From Adiantum capillus-veneris (lineage: Eukaryota > Streptophyta > Polypodiopsida > Polypodiales > Pteridaceae): 64,000 bases of DNA. The notes beneath the pieces are model-generated. The model saw only the letters and a program-made list of their open reading frames with translations. It did no database searches and had not been told where the DNA came from. The first letter of the stretch is position 1. Each line of letters begins with the position of its first letter. Shown piece after piece: positions 63,328-64,000 of the stretch. The position numbers were made by a program, and so were the translations under genes. The stretch lies in contig CM043963.1 in NCBI GenBank assembly GCA_014529385.2, forward strand, positions 3,535,001 through 3,599,000. The letters run 5' to 3'.

Positions 63328-63332
63328 TTTAG

Positions 63333-64000
63333 TGCTTGGATTGTAACCTTGTATGCCTTGAGAACCTCATATTGACACCTAGTATGAGAGAAACGAGGAC
63401 AAATATAGTATGGTATCAACTGTTTAGGTCTAAAGTAAAGATGCACAAAGTGCATTTACGATTGCATTACACTACATGTATTCACTACTTATGCATTTAT
63501 TTCTTTAATACACCACATTAAAAAATGTCAGTATGTATTGCCTACCTACCATATGCAAAGAGTTGTATGTATAATTAACATATATAGATGTTGATCAACA
63601 TCGAGTGTATAGTTTTGAAAGCATCATGCAGGTAAAGGAAATTGAAGGAGGCAATGTACAGAATTCTAAAACAAGCAAATTGATAAAGCATCAGCGGATT
63701 GCAATTTGAAATGACGTACTTTACTGACCTGAAATGTTGTACATATGTTTTTTGATTGTCCAAGCTACACGCCGATCTTTGACTCTATCTACAGAAAAGG
63801 AATGTGAATAGTTAAACATTTCATCCTGCAATTAATGAAGTGCCATAAATTGAAGATGCTAAGTATTTAGTGCACGTCATGCAAAAGTGCCATACAAAAG
63901 TATGATGGAGAGTTGGCATTATGGTCTCTCCAAAAATTATAAGAAATGGAAGTTGTGCCCTTCCCATAGCGTTTATGTGTTGCGTCAAGCAAACGCATAG
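63333..64000. other. Unassigned sequence right of element F
   Basis: AT-rich, no credible ORF, repeat or RNA gene seen. Together with 55748-57817 it is the original insertion-site DNA of element F. Confidence 0.5.

Overview
The window is nuclear DNA of a land plant and is dominated by LTR retrotransposons. Several families carry the primer-binding site TGGTATCAGAGC typical of plant elements, and the only recognisable host gene is a seven-exon plant-type beta-carotene 3-hydroxylase with a plastid-targeting N-terminus. That N-terminus and the element families do not look like a familiar angiosperm, so a fern, other seed-free plant or gymnosperm is plausible. This is inference only; nothing here fixes the species.

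Layout. 1-6532: 3' part of a non-chromodomain Ty3/gypsy element (A) with reverse transcriptase, RNase H and integrase, then an unusual extension holding a second aspartic-protease-like domain, a small extra ORF, a long non-coding tail and a probable LTR. 6533-9781: 5' half of a Ty1/copia element (copia-alpha copy 1, minus). 9782-10341: unassigned purine-rich DNA. 10342-41000 is a nested array of one chromovirus family (B), whose LTR is about 1.7 kb and whose Gag starts with an Arg/Ser-rich segment. B1 (plus) abuts B2 (minus) tail to tail. B2, B3 and B4 (all minus) follow head to tail and share LTRs. B2 contains copia-alpha copy 2, a 1.1-kb TIR-like insert, a 604-bp MITE with TTAA flanks and a 602-bp insert. 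The LTR between B3 and B4 holds a complete deletion-derivative copia (D, 34575-38032).

40748-51218: a second non-chromodomain gypsy element (C), with a protease domain close to its 5' LTR, no recognisable gag ahead of pol and about 2 kb of decayed extra coding sequence after integrase. It is split by a gag-only copia (E, 42258-45862). 51219-51768 is more B LTR, and 51769-52560 is a LINE 3' fragment.

53342-55747: beta-carotene hydroxylase, intact across seven exons, with all four histidine boxes. 55748-57822 is flanking DNA without a recognisable gene. 57823-63327: a full-length copia (F) with both LTRs and a perfect 5-bp target duplication. 63328-64000 is unassigned.

No LTR-element pol region is intact. 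The stops checked against sister copies are mostly C-to-T or G-to-A changes, as expected for methylated, silenced elements. The hydroxylase is the only gene in the window likely to serve the plant: it makes zeaxanthin from beta-carotene in plastids. Everything else is the history of repeated insertion, LTR-LTR recombination and decay.
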